Positions 36,433 to 45,352 of a stretch of DNA of 64,000 bases are shown piece by piece (positions within the stretch are counted from its first letter, which is position 1; each line of letters begins with the position of its first letter). The notes under the pieces were generated by a model that saw only the letters and a list, made by a program, of their open reading frames with translations, did no database searches and had not been told where the DNA came from. The translations under genes and the position numbers were made by a program. Location: the NCBI GenBank assembly GCA_964629635.1, contig CAZVQS010000001.1:585207-649206 (forward strand). Direction: 5' to 3'. The DNA comes from YC2-FULL-38-9 sp964629635. Lineage in GTDB: Bacteria > Patescibacteriota > Microgenomatia > UBA1406 > GWC2-37-13.

Positions 36433-38097
36433 ATCATTCATTATATCAGCAGATTTTTTAAAAAACCAAATTGGACCCTCGTAATTCACGTACTCATTCT
36501 TGCGCTTTTTCTCACCAACACCCTGTATGTTTCCTACCCCGACGAATTCGTGAACATTCTCGGGGGAAAATACATAAACTCGTTCAAGATTCCGTATCGT
36601 GATTTCTTTGACCACCACCTGCCGTTTGCCTGGTACTTTTCATCGCTATTGCTGCTTCTTTCCTTCGGCTCCTTCGTGCTGTTTCGTATCTGGTGGGCGA
36701 TTGCCGCATTTGCCGCGCTTGCCGGAACGGGATTTTACATAAGGAAAAACAAACCCGACGCATATCCTTTTTTTCTTGCGTATTTTCTCCTGTATCCTTT
36801 GATCACCGTATACTACTGGACCCATCTGTATCTGGCCGACAGCCTGGCGTTCCTCTTTTTTTCCGTGATATTCTGGGTGCTCGTAACGGAATCGTTCAAA
36901 AAAAATACGTCGGCAAGAATGCTGCTGATTCTGTCTTTTGTCAATTTCATGTTCCTGTTTTCCTCGCTCACGTTTGTTTTCATAGCCGGATTCTTTTACC
37001 TCTGGATGCTGTACCTTCTCATCCGGGAAAAGCGTACCCGGCGCGATGTGCTCCTGTTCCTGGGCGCATGCGCGGCGCCGTACCTGGTGTATGCCCTGTA
37101 TCTTCTCGCCACCAACTCATGGAGGGAATTTTACATAAGCAATTTCGTATACAACACGAAGCTGTATATTAATATTCCCAACTATACGAAGGGCAGGTTC
37201 TTCAATCCCGTCAAATTCGGGCTGACCATCATCTATAACTTTTTTCAGACGTATATTCCGCTTCTCGTGCGTATCAAGGAGTTCAACCTCTACTTTCCCG
37301 TTGATCTGACCATTGCTTTGGGGAGCTTTCTCCTGCTTGGATTCCTTTTTTTCGAGAACAAAATCCTGTTTTTCCTTTTCTTTTTGATCCTCACCTTCTC
37401 CGCACCGCGCAGCAACCTCATGAAGATAGGCGAGACCGATTACCAATCCGGCATGTTCATCGCGGTGGGGTACATATCGGCCCTTGTCGTCCTGTGGCGG
37501 TATAAGTTCGTCCAGTTTGCGGAGGAGTATCTGGTCCTTTTCAAGAAAGTGCTTGTCACGCTTCTCGTATTCTTTTTCGTATTTGCTTCGCTGTTTCTCG
37601 CGAAAAATTCCTATGACAAGTTTTACCTGCGCTATACCCAGAAGATGCCCGGCATTTATGATGTCGCCTATTCCGCATCGTTTGTTGACGACATACTCGA
37701 TAGGGGCGAATATTTCTGGATCGGGCCCTATGAACCGCATGAGGAGTTTTTCGTGAAAAAAGCCGCGCTTCCCGGCAAGTATCCGACGCTCCTTCCCCAG
37801 TTCAAGGAAGACGACTACTTCCGCAACGGATTCCTGCATCAGTTTGAAAACAACCCTCCCGAAATCATTATCTACAAGCATGAGGCATCCATCTTTATGA
37901 CTCCCTCCATGGAATTCGGCGCGTTTTTCATAGACTGGATGAAAGGGAAATATGTTTCGATCGAAAACATTCCCGGCATCAGGCTGGTCAAAAGCCCGTC
38001 CAGTTTCAACTTCAGGACCGATCTGTATCTGAGGAGCGAGCATAAGGATGAACTGCTCAACAGGCTGGAGGAGAAGGGGTACATTGCGAAAGAATAA
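36424..38097 (+). CDS. GT39-like membrane glycosyltransferase
   Basis: The 557-residue protein has loop 1 SYPDEFVNILGG (Asp40-Glu41) and FFDHHLPFAWY, the acidic pair plus the later HH/LP motif seen in GT39-type enzymes. About ten membrane helices follow, and a long external C-terminal region of about 150 residues rich in charged and aromatic residues. It is first in a two-gene plus-strand unit with the GT39 gene at 38099. Its start codon overlaps that of the opposite-strand GT2 gene. The donor is presumably a polyprenyl-phosphate sugar; the acceptor is unknown. Confidence 0.8.
   Translation: MKHIIHYISRFFKKPNWTLVIHVLILALFLTNTLYVSYPDEFVNILGGKYINSFKIPYRDFFDHHLPFAWYFSSLLLLLSFGSFVLFRIWWAIAAFAALAGTGFYIRKNKPDAYPFFLAYFLLYPLITVYYWTHLYLADSLAFLFFSVIFWVLVTESFKKNTSARMLLILSFVNFMFLFSSLTFVFIAGFFYLWMLYLLIREKRTRRDVLLFLGACAAPYLVYALYLLATNSWREFYISNFVYNTKLYINIPNYTKGRFFNPVKFGLTIIYNFFQTYIPLLVRIKEFNLYFPVDLTIALGSFLLLGFLFFENKILFFLFFLILTFSAPRSNLMKIGETDYQSGMFIAVGYISALVVLWRYKFVQFAEEYLVLFKKVLVTLLVFFFVFASLFLAKNSYDKFYLRYTQKMPGIYDVAYSASFVDDILDRGEYFWIGPYEPHEEFFVKKAALPGKYPTLLPQFKEDDYFRNGFLHQFENNPPEIIIYKHEASIFMTPSMEFGAFFIDWMKGKYVSIENIPGIRLVKSPSSFNFRTDLYLRSEHKDELLNRLEEKGYIAKE
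36440..36448 (-). promoter_or_regulatory. Extended -10 promoter for the GT2 gene at 36432
   Basis: TGA followed by TATAAT (36445-36440), ending 7 nt before the ATG at 36432. The box lies inside the coding sequence of the divergent gene. Confidence 0.6.
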
Positions 38098-38098
38098 T

Positions 38099-39712
38099 AT
38101 GATTTCATATCTCAAAAAAAACAGGAAACTGCTCGCCGTTGCCGTTTTGTTTTTCCTCGTCCAGCTCCCGTTCCTTGATCAGCTGTCGCTGTTGCGGGGT
38201 GAGCGGGACATCATGCTTTCCGGCTATTCGCTGGCGAAAACGGGCGCTGACCTGTACGGCAAATTCCTGTCGCTTGAGTTCCTGGGGATCGATCCGTACG
38301 TACCTTTTTTCCCCATGTACGCGGCTGCGCTCTGGTGGCTTTTGGTGCCTTTTAAGTCCGTCTTTACCGCACGGCTCCTTTTTGTCCTCATATCGGCAGC
38401 CATCCCGTTTCTTGTCCATGAGATCGTAAAGCACATAACCGATCGGGAGGATATATCATTCTGGACTGCGTTTGTTTTCGTGTTCAGTCCGGGCGTATTC
38501 CATCTGACGCGGCTTACCCTTGAGATCGGCATCGCGTTTCCCCTGCTTCTTGCCGGCATACTCGCGTTCCAGAAGAAGAACAGGCTACTTTCCTACGCTC
38601 TCTTTTTTCTTTCGTTTTTTTCCTACCATGGATTCAGACCTCTCATTCCCGTCCTTTTGGTATACCTTTCTTTCTTTGAATACTTCAAGAGCCGGAACAT
38701 TAAAGTTCTCCTGAAGCAGACTGCTGTCCATATCCTGTTTTTCGGTTTGCTTGTCGGGCTGAGTTTTTTCATCGACGGACGGCTTATGAAAAGCAGAATT
38801 AATGACGTCGCGTTTTCCAATTTCGAACGGTGGAGCAATGAAGTTATCTACCGGAGGAACACCTCGATCGCGCCCAAAGCCGTCACCGCCGCGTTCGATA
38901 ACAAGCTGACCGCGATGGCCCAGTATATGCGTGATGTGTTTTTCAACGGATTCGATCTCGGTTATCTGTTTATCAAAGGGGACGATTCGTCGCTCTACGC
39001 AACGACGTTCACCGGCCAGTTTTTTATAACTTTTTCGGTGTTTTACCTGCTGGGCCTGTTTTTCATCGCCAAAAAGGCGAAATGGAATTACTACTATCTT
39101 GCGGCAATCATTTTCATCGGACTGGTTCCCTCAATTGCCAACATCAGTTACGTCAGCTATTCCATCAGATCCATTCTTTCCTCGGTCGGCCATGCGTTCC
39201 TCATCGCATGCGGCATTGTTTTCTTCCTCCAATGGGTTGTGAAGGCAAATGTGTGGAGCAAACGCATTGCCGTCCTGGTTCTTGCCCTGTCTTTGTCGGC
39301 GGAGCTTGTGTATTTCGGATATAACTATTACGGCCGCAGGTTCATCACCATGTCCGAGATGTATTTTGAAAACGAACGGCAGATTGCCAAGTATCTTATC
39401 GATACCCGCAAACCCTACCGGATATATGCGCATTCGCCCCGTGACATATTCTTTTCTTACCTCTTCTTCAACAACCGGATAGACATGAGGCAGGCGCAGG
39501 CAGCCGCACGGCAGGGCGAACCGTACCGCATCGGAAATCTGGAAATCCACAAGTGTCCGGTGAATCCGAAGTATACGTTCAGAAAAGAAATCATCATGGA
39601 CTCGTGTGTCACGGAAAAGCAGTACCAGAAGCTTGCGGGGGAGAGGAAGTACAGTGCCGTTATCCCGTATTCGAACTACTCCTTCAGGGATGCGTTCTTC
39701 ATTTTCGACTGA
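38099..39712 (+). CDS. GT39-type membrane glycosyltransferase
   Basis: The 537-residue polytopic protein is a paralogue of the gene at 27943-29583. Both share VQLPFLD/VRLPFLD, a loop 1 ERD motif (here GERD, Glu35 and Asp37, so the usual Asp of the pair is Gly), HLTRLTLEIGIAFPLLL, YHGFRPLIPVLLVY and an external tail with MDSCVTEKQYQ...IPYS. It begins 1 nt after the previous stop, which suggests coupling. Its 3' end overlaps the convergent gene at 39676 by 37 bp. The missing first acid may alter or abolish the usual chemistry. Confidence 0.82.
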   Translation: MISYLKKNRKLLAVAVLFFLVQLPFLDQLSLLRGERDIMLSGYSLAKTGADLYGKFLSLEFLGIDPYVPFFPMYAAALWWLLVPFKSVFTARLLFVLISAAIPFLVHEIVKHITDREDISFWTAFVFVFSPGVFHLTRLTLEIGIAFPLLLAGILAFQKKNRLLSYALFFLSFFSYHGFRPLIPVLLVYLSFFEYFKSRNIKVLLKQTAVHILFFGLLVGLSFFIDGRLMKSRINDVAFSNFERWSNEVIYRRNTSIAPKAVTAAFDNKLTAMAQYMRDVFFNGFDLGYLFIKGDDSSLYATTFTGQFFITFSVFYLLGLFFIAKKAKWNYYYLAAIIFIGLVPSIANISYVSYSIRSILSSVGHAFLIACGIVFFLQWVVKANVWSKRIAVLVLALSLSAELVYFGYNYYGRRFITMSEMYFENERQIAKYLIDTRKPYRIYAHSPRDIFFSYLFFNNRIDMRQAQAAARQGEPYRIGNLEIHKCPVNPKYTFRKEIIMDSCVTEKQYQKLAGERKYSAVIPYSNYSFRDAFFIFD

Positions 39713-41337
39713 GTCTCTGTTCCCCGGACCATGAAGTAGTCCTTGCCGCTCCGGTCAAGGGGCAAAAGGGTAAAAACGGTTTCGGTTCTGGATTGCGGTG
39801 TTCCGCAATTCTCCTTGTTGAATACGTACAGATCTCCTTTGGTGAGTCTTGTTTTCGGGCACTCGTCGTCGATACTGATATTCCGGTATGAAAAGTTGCC
39901 GGTTCTCATCCGGTCCGCGATCACTTTTGGGTCGTTGATTTCGTAAAATGCGTATTGGAGAAATGTTTCCTGCGGTTCGATGTTCACGAAGGTCGCTTTC
40001 CGGTATGAGGGCGCCTCCCGGTTTATCCGGTCGGACAGGATTTTGATGCTGTGCTTCCACTGTTCCCCGTTCAGGTTGAAGATGCGGACCCTGTATACGG
40101 TCGCATACAGTGCGGTGTTGAAGGCAATCAGGAAAACGAGCAGGGGCAGTGCCCATTTCCGTTTGGCGGTTTCCGCCATGCCGAGGGCGATCAGTATGGT
40201 GTAAGGGATGATGAGGATGATTCCCCGCAAAACGAACGTGGGATTGGTCGTTGAAAGGGCGATGGGGATACCTCCGATGAACATGAGGGAGAGGAGATGC
40301 TTCAAGCCATGCTCCCTGAGCCGCGAGATTGCCAAGATGCCCGCGATGAAAAAAATAAAATCGGTCATGAAAAAAAGTCCGGACAGGTCAGCCGTCCCGT
40401 AGAGTGAGGAAGGATCCCCTTTCTGGAAAAAATACTGGGGGTTGAAGGTCGTGAAATACTTGGACGCGTATTCTCGCAGCCTTATCGTGTATTTGTTGGA
40501 AATCGCGGTGATGAGCGGACCGGGGCCGGTACTTGTCCACCGTTCAAACCATACCATACCCTCTATCTTGGGTTTTTCGTAATAGGCCAGCATGTTCGCG
40601 TACTCCCGCTTGACGAGTGTTGCGTTGGGCGCAACGTAGTTGATGCCGATAAGCAGCCCATAGAGCGCAAACGACAGGACAGCGGTTTTTAAAAGGGATG
40701 CAACTCGTATTTTCTTTGCATGCAGACCCCCGTAAAAAAGCAGTCCGATGAAGAGCACGAACGGAAACAGGGGTTTTATGCCCATATAGCTGTTGAACGC
40801 GAAGAAACCCGCCGCAACGGAAAGCGGGAGCTTCATCCTTCCGGGCTCCATAAGCGCCGCACGGAAAAACAGGAGCACGAAAAAGAGCGCCACCACCGCC
40901 TCGTACCCGGTTGCGGACGGATAGCTGAACCAGGGGGAGAAATTGAAGACCAGGTAGGCAAAAAGAGGCAGTTTCCGGTCACGGGTGAGTTTAGCAATGA
41001 GTGAATAGAGAAGAAGCGGGGTCAGGCTATTGAGGAGGATAAAGGGGAGCTTCGCTAAAAGGACGCTTTTGACTGAAAAAAAGAACCAGGGAATCGCGCC
41101 GATGTATACCGGGACGCTCGGCTTTGGGGTAAGGATGCCGGTCGTGAGAAAAAACGTGTTGCCGAAATAGTCCTTCAGAGTCCTCCCGAACAGGTAGGCG
41201 CTCGTATACAGATCCGCCTCATCATTCGTTACCGACTGCCAGCTCCATCCGAGCCAAAAAAGGCGCGTGAGGAGGGAAACGGCGAACAGCGTGTAATACG
41301 GATGGCGGCCCAAAAACCGCACGATTTTTTTCATCAT
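39676..41337 (-). CDS. GT39-type membrane glycosyltransferase
   Basis: The 553-residue protein has the canonical loop 1 Asp39-Glu40 (SVTNDEADLYTSAYLF), PKPSVPVYIGAIPWF, about ten membrane helices and an external tail with DDECPKTRL and KENCGTPQ, again a pair of cysteines. It is last in the minus-strand unit that starts at 49726, 2 nt after the GT2 gene. Its end overlaps the converging gene by 37 bp, so transcription from one may interfere with the other. Confidence 0.84.
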   Translation of the reverse strand: MMKKIVRFLGRHPYYTLFAVSLLTRLFWLGWSWQSVTNDEADLYTSAYLFGRTLKDYFGNTFFLTTGILTPKPSVPVYIGAIPWFFFSVKSVLLAKLPFILLNSLTPLLLYSLIAKLTRDRKLPLFAYLVFNFSPWFSYPSATGYEAVVALFFVLLFFRAALMEPGRMKLPLSVAAGFFAFNSYMGIKPLFPFVLFIGLLFYGGLHAKKIRVASLLKTAVLSFALYGLLIGINYVAPNATLVKREYANMLAYYEKPKIEGMVWFERWTSTGPGPLITAISNKYTIRLREYASKYFTTFNPQYFFQKGDPSSLYGTADLSGLFFMTDFIFFIAGILAISRLREHGLKHLLSLMFIGGIPIALSTTNPTFVLRGIILIIPYTILIALGMAETAKRKWALPLLVFLIAFNTALYATVYRVRIFNLNGEQWKHSIKILSDRINREAPSYRKATFVNIEPQETFLQYAFYEINDPKVIADRMRTGNFSYRNISIDDECPKTRLTKGDLYVFNKENCGTPQSRTETVFTLLPLDRSGKDYFMVRGTETQSKMKNASLKE

Positions 41338-41339
41338 GG

Positions 41340-42233
41340 TTACTTTATCATTTTTTCGAGTACTTTTTCGCGGAGATTCGGTTTTATATTCCTGTTTTTC
41401 CAGTAAAGGGATTCCTTGAAGAGCCTGCCGAAAAAAGAGGTTGTCGTCTCAACAAGAGTGCGGTCCGAAGGTTCCTCAGCAAATCCCTTTGCCTCGCGGC
41501 TGTAGAAGTACACGAGCATTGGGTACATCATCTGGAAGAACGCGAGCATGAACCCGTGCAGACCGTCCCGGTAGCCTCCGTCGGCAAAGTATCTGCTCAT
41601 AAACTCCGAAACGGATGCGGCAACGGATTGGGGGAGACCGGGCGGGTTGCCTGATTTTACGAGCTCCTGGCTTTCTGATTTGGCGTAGCGCATTGCTTTG
41701 CCGAAATACTCGTCAAGCGTTTCGTAGTTATAGTGGAGGATGGCGTTTTCGGGATCGGGTTTTATGCGGTATCCCGTACCCGTTACCTGGGGCTGCCGGT
41801 GAATGACGGTTGGCCACACCACCGCATCTTTCCGGAACAGGCGGGTCTGGTAATCGGGCCACCATCTGCTGTGTTCGATCCACTTGCCCATGATGATGTT
41901 TTTGCGCGGCGTTTCCACATAGTCGCATTCCCTGTAATGGGCAGCCCATTCGTCCCAAAGCGCCGAAGGTATCACTTCGTCCGGATCAAGGAAAAGCACA
42001 TACCGTTCTTTTGCCTCTTTTTTTATCCGTTCCCGTATGAGTTCAACGTACGGCACCTCCTCCGGTATCGTGATGATTTTCGGATGGTATGCGGCAAGCT
42101 CCTTGAGGAGTTTTGCATCAATGCCGATATCCGCGATAATCAGTTCGCTCACGAAACCCTTTACCGAATCGAGCGTTTCCCTGATATGTTTCGGGTTGCC
42201 TTTGACGACGAGTATTGCGGTTATGGGGTGCAT
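41340..42233 (-). CDS. GT2 glycosyltransferase, WaaE/SunS-like
   Basis: The 297-residue enzyme has an N-terminal ITAILVVKGNPKHIRETLDS, the donor-binding LFLDPDEVIP and SRWWPDYQTRLFRKD, which matches the paralogue at 27167. A C-terminal stretch (about residues 205-245, MLAFFQMMYPMLVYFYS) is hydrophobic enough to contact the membrane. It lies 3 nt after the flippase and 2 nt before a GT39 gene. Acting before flipping on the cytoplasmic side is the simplest role; the sugar is unknown. Confidence 0.84.
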   Translation of the reverse strand: MHPITAILVVKGNPKHIRETLDSVKGFVSELIIADIGIDAKLLKELAAYHPKIITIPEEVPYVELIRERIKKEAKERYVLFLDPDEVIPSALWDEWAAHYRECDYVETPRKNIIMGKWIEHSRWWPDYQTRLFRKDAVVWPTVIHRQPQVTGTGYRIKPDPENAILHYNYETLDEYFGKAMRYAKSESQELVKSGNPPGLPQSVAASVSEFMSRYFADGGYRDGLHGFMLAFFQMMYPMLVYFYSREAKGFAEEPSDRTLVETTTSFFGRLFKESLYWKNRNIKPNLREKVLEKMIK

Positions 42234-42236
42234 AGT

Positions 42237-43682
42237 TTATTTTACAAATAAAGCCCTCAATTCCTTGACCATATCCACCTTGAATACGGTTTTGAGGATA
42301 ACGGTATAGGACAATGCTCCCATGATTCCGGCGACAGCCATGCCCGCATAAACCGATGGAACGAGCCAAAGGAACATAAGCATAACGAGTCCCATGAGAG
42401 GCGCACTGAGGAGGGGCTTATAGACCGAGCGGCCGAAATGGAACGGAGCCAGTTTTTTTGCCCGGTGCGATACAAAAAGGGATGAGACTGCGATCGATAG
42501 GAGTACGAGGGGGAATCCGTAATACCCGAAAAGCCGCGTGAAAAGGGGCGTGAGAATCCAGGTGGCTATGGTCCATATAAGCATGAATGAGAATGATATG
42601 CGGACTTTCCCCAAAGCATTGAAAAGGTTCATGAAGGGAGAGGAAAAGGAGGAAAACAAGGCAGACAGACAGAATATGTAGAAAAGGGGGAGGGCGGGAG
42701 CCCATTTGGCGTATTTGGGGATGATGAACACGAGTTTTTCCATGAACAGCGCCATTGCCACGAGGGTGGGAGCGAGGATGAGCGTTTGAAAGTAGAGGAT
42801 GCGGTCGATGACATGGCCGATTTTTTCCCGGTCATGCTGGATGCGGGAGATGACGGGAAAGAGGACGCGGCTGATATTGTCCATGATGATGCGGATGGGA
42901 GCTTCAGCCCATTTTTTCGCCCATCCGATATATCCCAGACCGGTAAAACCGAGGATTTTTCCCAGGAAGAGAATGATGAGATCATCCTTGAAAAGTGCCA
43001 GGAATGACGATGCCTGGAAGGGGAGGCCGAAGGACAAAAGGGTTTTCAGGCTGCGCTTTGAAATGCCGATACGGGGCACCCAGGGCGAAATAACGTAAAT
43101 AAGGACAAGTCCGACAAATGCCCGCAGCAGAACCGCAACCGTAAAGCTGACGAGGCCGAATTTCATAAGGGCTAGCACGATAACCGTCAGGTAAAAAACG
43201 GTGTTTTCAACAATCTGCACGAGTACTATGCGCTGGAACTGGATCTTGCGCTCGAGAAAAATGGAGGGAATCGTTTTGAGGGAGGATATGAAAAAGGACA
43301 GGAGGAGCGCCTGGTACAGGGATACGGCCTCCGGGGGCAGATTGTAAAAATCCCGGACAAAGCCGGTAAGGAAAAATCCGAGTGTTATTGCCGTGACGAT
43401 AAGGATCTGCTGTACGGTGAATGTCGTTGAAATATCCTTATCCGTGACTTCCTTTTTCTGGACTAACGAGGCGGCAAGTCCGATGTCCGAAAAGTAATTG
43501 AGTACGGAAATGATGGAAAGGGTTGTTATGTATATGCCGAAGATTTCGGGTGACAGGAGGATGGTGACGGCAAGGTTCGCGGCAAGTCCGAGAAACGCCG
43601 AATACCCGCTCTGGAAAAAGAGCGACAGCGTGCTGATGAGACTTTTCCGTTTTATTTCAGATAATGCCTGGTTTTGTTCCAT
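42237..43682 (-). CDS. Wzx-type polysaccharide flippase
   Basis: The 481-residue protein has about twelve to fourteen membrane helices and the pattern of oligosaccharide flippases of the MOP superfamily (Polysacc_synt type, related to WzxC/TuaB). Features are SLFFQSGYSAFLGLAANLAV, LLSPEIFGIY, FSDIGLAASLVQKK and SFGLPFQASSFLALFKDD. It should move polyprenyl-diphosphate-linked glycans from the inner to the outer face. It is the only flippase in the window and overlaps the previous gene by 31 nt. It is central to the idea that the island makes and exports lipid-linked glycans. Confidence 0.9.
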   Translation of the reverse strand: MEQNQALSEIKRKSLISTLSLFFQSGYSAFLGLAANLAVTILLSPEIFGIYITTLSIISVLNYFSDIGLAASLVQKKEVTDKDISTTFTVQQILIVTAITLGFFLTGFVRDFYNLPPEAVSLYQALLLSFFISSLKTIPSIFLERKIQFQRIVLVQIVENTVFYLTVIVLALMKFGLVSFTVAVLLRAFVGLVLIYVISPWVPRIGISKRSLKTLLSFGLPFQASSFLALFKDDLIILFLGKILGFTGLGYIGWAKKWAEAPIRIIMDNISRVLFPVISRIQHDREKIGHVIDRILYFQTLILAPTLVAMALFMEKLVFIIPKYAKWAPALPLFYIFCLSALFSSFSSPFMNLFNALGKVRISFSFMLIWTIATWILTPLFTRLFGYYGFPLVLLSIAVSSLFVSHRAKKLAPFHFGRSVYKPLLSAPLMGLVMLMFLWLVPSVYAGMAVAGIMGALSYTVILKTVFKVDMVKELRALFVK

Positions 43683-45352
43683 AGAGGTTTATGAATAAGC
43701 AATGCGGCGATGGCGACGAGGGCCAAACCCGAGATCGCATTCCCGGCTTTTTCCGCCAGAGTTTCATGATACAGGATATGGACGATCGAAGGTTGGGTAA
43801 CGCGGATGAGGGGCCTGCCGAGCCGGTCAAACTCCGAAGGGACCGCTTTATTGTTGTTGACGAATATTTCCCAGTAAGGGAAGTAATGCACATTAACCGT
43901 CAGTTCCGTTTCCCTATCTACCGATATTTCCTTCATGAACGGACGGTTGGAGAGGATCCGGAACGGTACGGATGCTTCAACGGGTGATCCCGGCGTCACC
44001 GGAATTTCTTTTGCGTTTTTCGTTTCGAGACTCCTCCAGAACGGATAGTCAGCAGTGCGGGGGAGGTATTCGGCCATATGGTAGGCCGCGGTCTGGCTCA
44101 GGTAGGGCTTTTGGACATATGCGCGCGCGTATTCGTCATAGGACATGAGCCAGGGGATGGAAAAAAATTTCCGGGAAGTGAAGAAAAGAAGAAATGCAAT
44201 GCAGAGCGCGATCGCTTTCCCCGCTTTTCGGGGCAGACGGGCATCCAGTGCGTCAAGCAGGTATGCCGCGAAAAACGAAAGCGAAAAAACCGTGAACACA
44301 AGAAACCGCCAGGGAAATTGGAACAGGGAAAACAGCGGTTTCGCCAGATCCCATATAAACGAGGAGGAATACAGGGTAAGGAACATCGATCCGACGCCCA
44401 GTGTCAGGAAAAACACCTGTTCATGCCAACCTTTTTTTGACTTTCCCCCCGCACGGACCGCGGCAAAAAGGAGAGCGCCTGCGGCGCCCAGTATGATGTG
44501 GATTTTCCCGAGCGTAAAAGGCATTCCGTCCTTCTCGCAGCCGGCAGCGGATCCGCCGTACTCCCAGTTAGGGGTGCTCCACAACTGGTTAACGCACAGG
44601 AAATGGTCGCGATAAGAACCCAGTTTGGCCACCTGCGCCGCATGGGTATGGGAGGCTTCAAGAAGCGCGGGTACGAGAAAATACGAGGACAGCATGAGCG
44701 CGAAAAAGAGCGCGATCAGATTCGTTTTTCTGTTTTTCAGGATGAGCGCGTATGCGAGGATCAGCGGAAGGGCTATGAGTGAAAGTACGTTATGGACGGT
44801 TAGAAGGGCAGAGAGGGTAACGATTGCTCCGAAGGTTCCCGGCCGGGTGACAGCTGCGGAATTCCGTTTCAGGAAATAGAGAGTCAACGGAAACAGGGCA
44901 AGGAACCAGCATTCCGCAAGGTTGCCCCGGACAAATATTTCGATCGCGAACCAGAGCGAAGTCACGTATGCGGTCGCTCCCAGAAAGCTTGAAGCGAACT
45001 TGAATTCTTTGCGCAGAAACAGGAACATAGCCGTGAATGCGGTAATCAAACTCAGAAGAAACGACAGTTTAAGTGCTGCGGGAACCGGCATTCCGGCAAG
45101 ATGGAAAAGCGTTGTCGGCCAATAGGAAAAGGGCGCATAGAAATTGAATACGGGAAACCCGAGTCCGAAGGACAAATCCGGTGCAAGCCGCGGCGGGAAA
45201 TGCCCCTGCCTGATGCTGAGGGCCATCTGGCTTACGCGCACCGCCTGGGTATCGTCGTGGAACGTGAACATGCGCGCGTCCAGCGGATTCAGGAGATATC
45301 CGAGCATAACTACGGTGCCAATGACTCCTGCGAGAAACAGAACTTTTTTCAT
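43652..45352 (-). CDS. 6-PTPS-related-type membrane protein, GT-C-like
   Basis: The 566-residue protein has loop 1 FTFHDDTQAVRVSQM (Asp33-Asp34), then FPVFNFYAPFSYWPTTLFH, matching the membrane proteins annotated as 6-pyruvoyl-tetrahydropterin-synthase-related. Despite that name they look like GT-C transferases. A Trp/Phe-rich central part with QFPWRFLVF, an external beta-rich C-terminal domain (about residues 440-540) and a last hydrophobic helix complete it. The C-terminal domain, with VNVHYFPYWEIFVNN, resembles those of YfhO-type surface glycosyltransferases. It overlaps both neighbours. Confidence 0.72.
   Translation of the reverse strand: MKKVLFLAGVIGTVVMLGYLLNPLDARMFTFHDDTQAVRVSQMALSIRQGHFPPRLAPDLSFGLGFPVFNFYAPFSYWPTTLFHLAGMPVPAALKLSFLLSLITAFTAMFLFLRKEFKFASSFLGATAYVTSLWFAIEIFVRGNLAECWFLALFPLTLYFLKRNSAAVTRPGTFGAIVTLSALLTVHNVLSLIALPLILAYALILKNRKTNLIALFFALMLSSYFLVPALLEASHTHAAQVAKLGSYRDHFLCVNQLWSTPNWEYGGSAAGCEKDGMPFTLGKIHIILGAAGALLFAAVRAGGKSKKGWHEQVFFLTLGVGSMFLTLYSSSFIWDLAKPLFSLFQFPWRFLVFTVFSLSFFAAYLLDALDARLPRKAGKAIALCIAFLLFFTSRKFFSIPWLMSYDEYARAYVQKPYLSQTAAYHMAEYLPRTADYPFWRSLETKNAKEIPVTPGSPVEASVPFRILSNRPFMKEISVDRETELTVNVHYFPYWEIFVNNNKAVPSEFDRLGRPLIRVTQPSIVHILYHETLAEKAGNAISGLALVAIAALLIHKPLWNKTRHYLK

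Noticed and set aside
43652..45352. A pterin-synthesis role for the 6-PTPS-related protein
   Set aside because: The name comes from family annotation only; the protein is polytopic with a GT-C-like first loop and lacks the zinc-binding histidines of soluble 6-PTPS.
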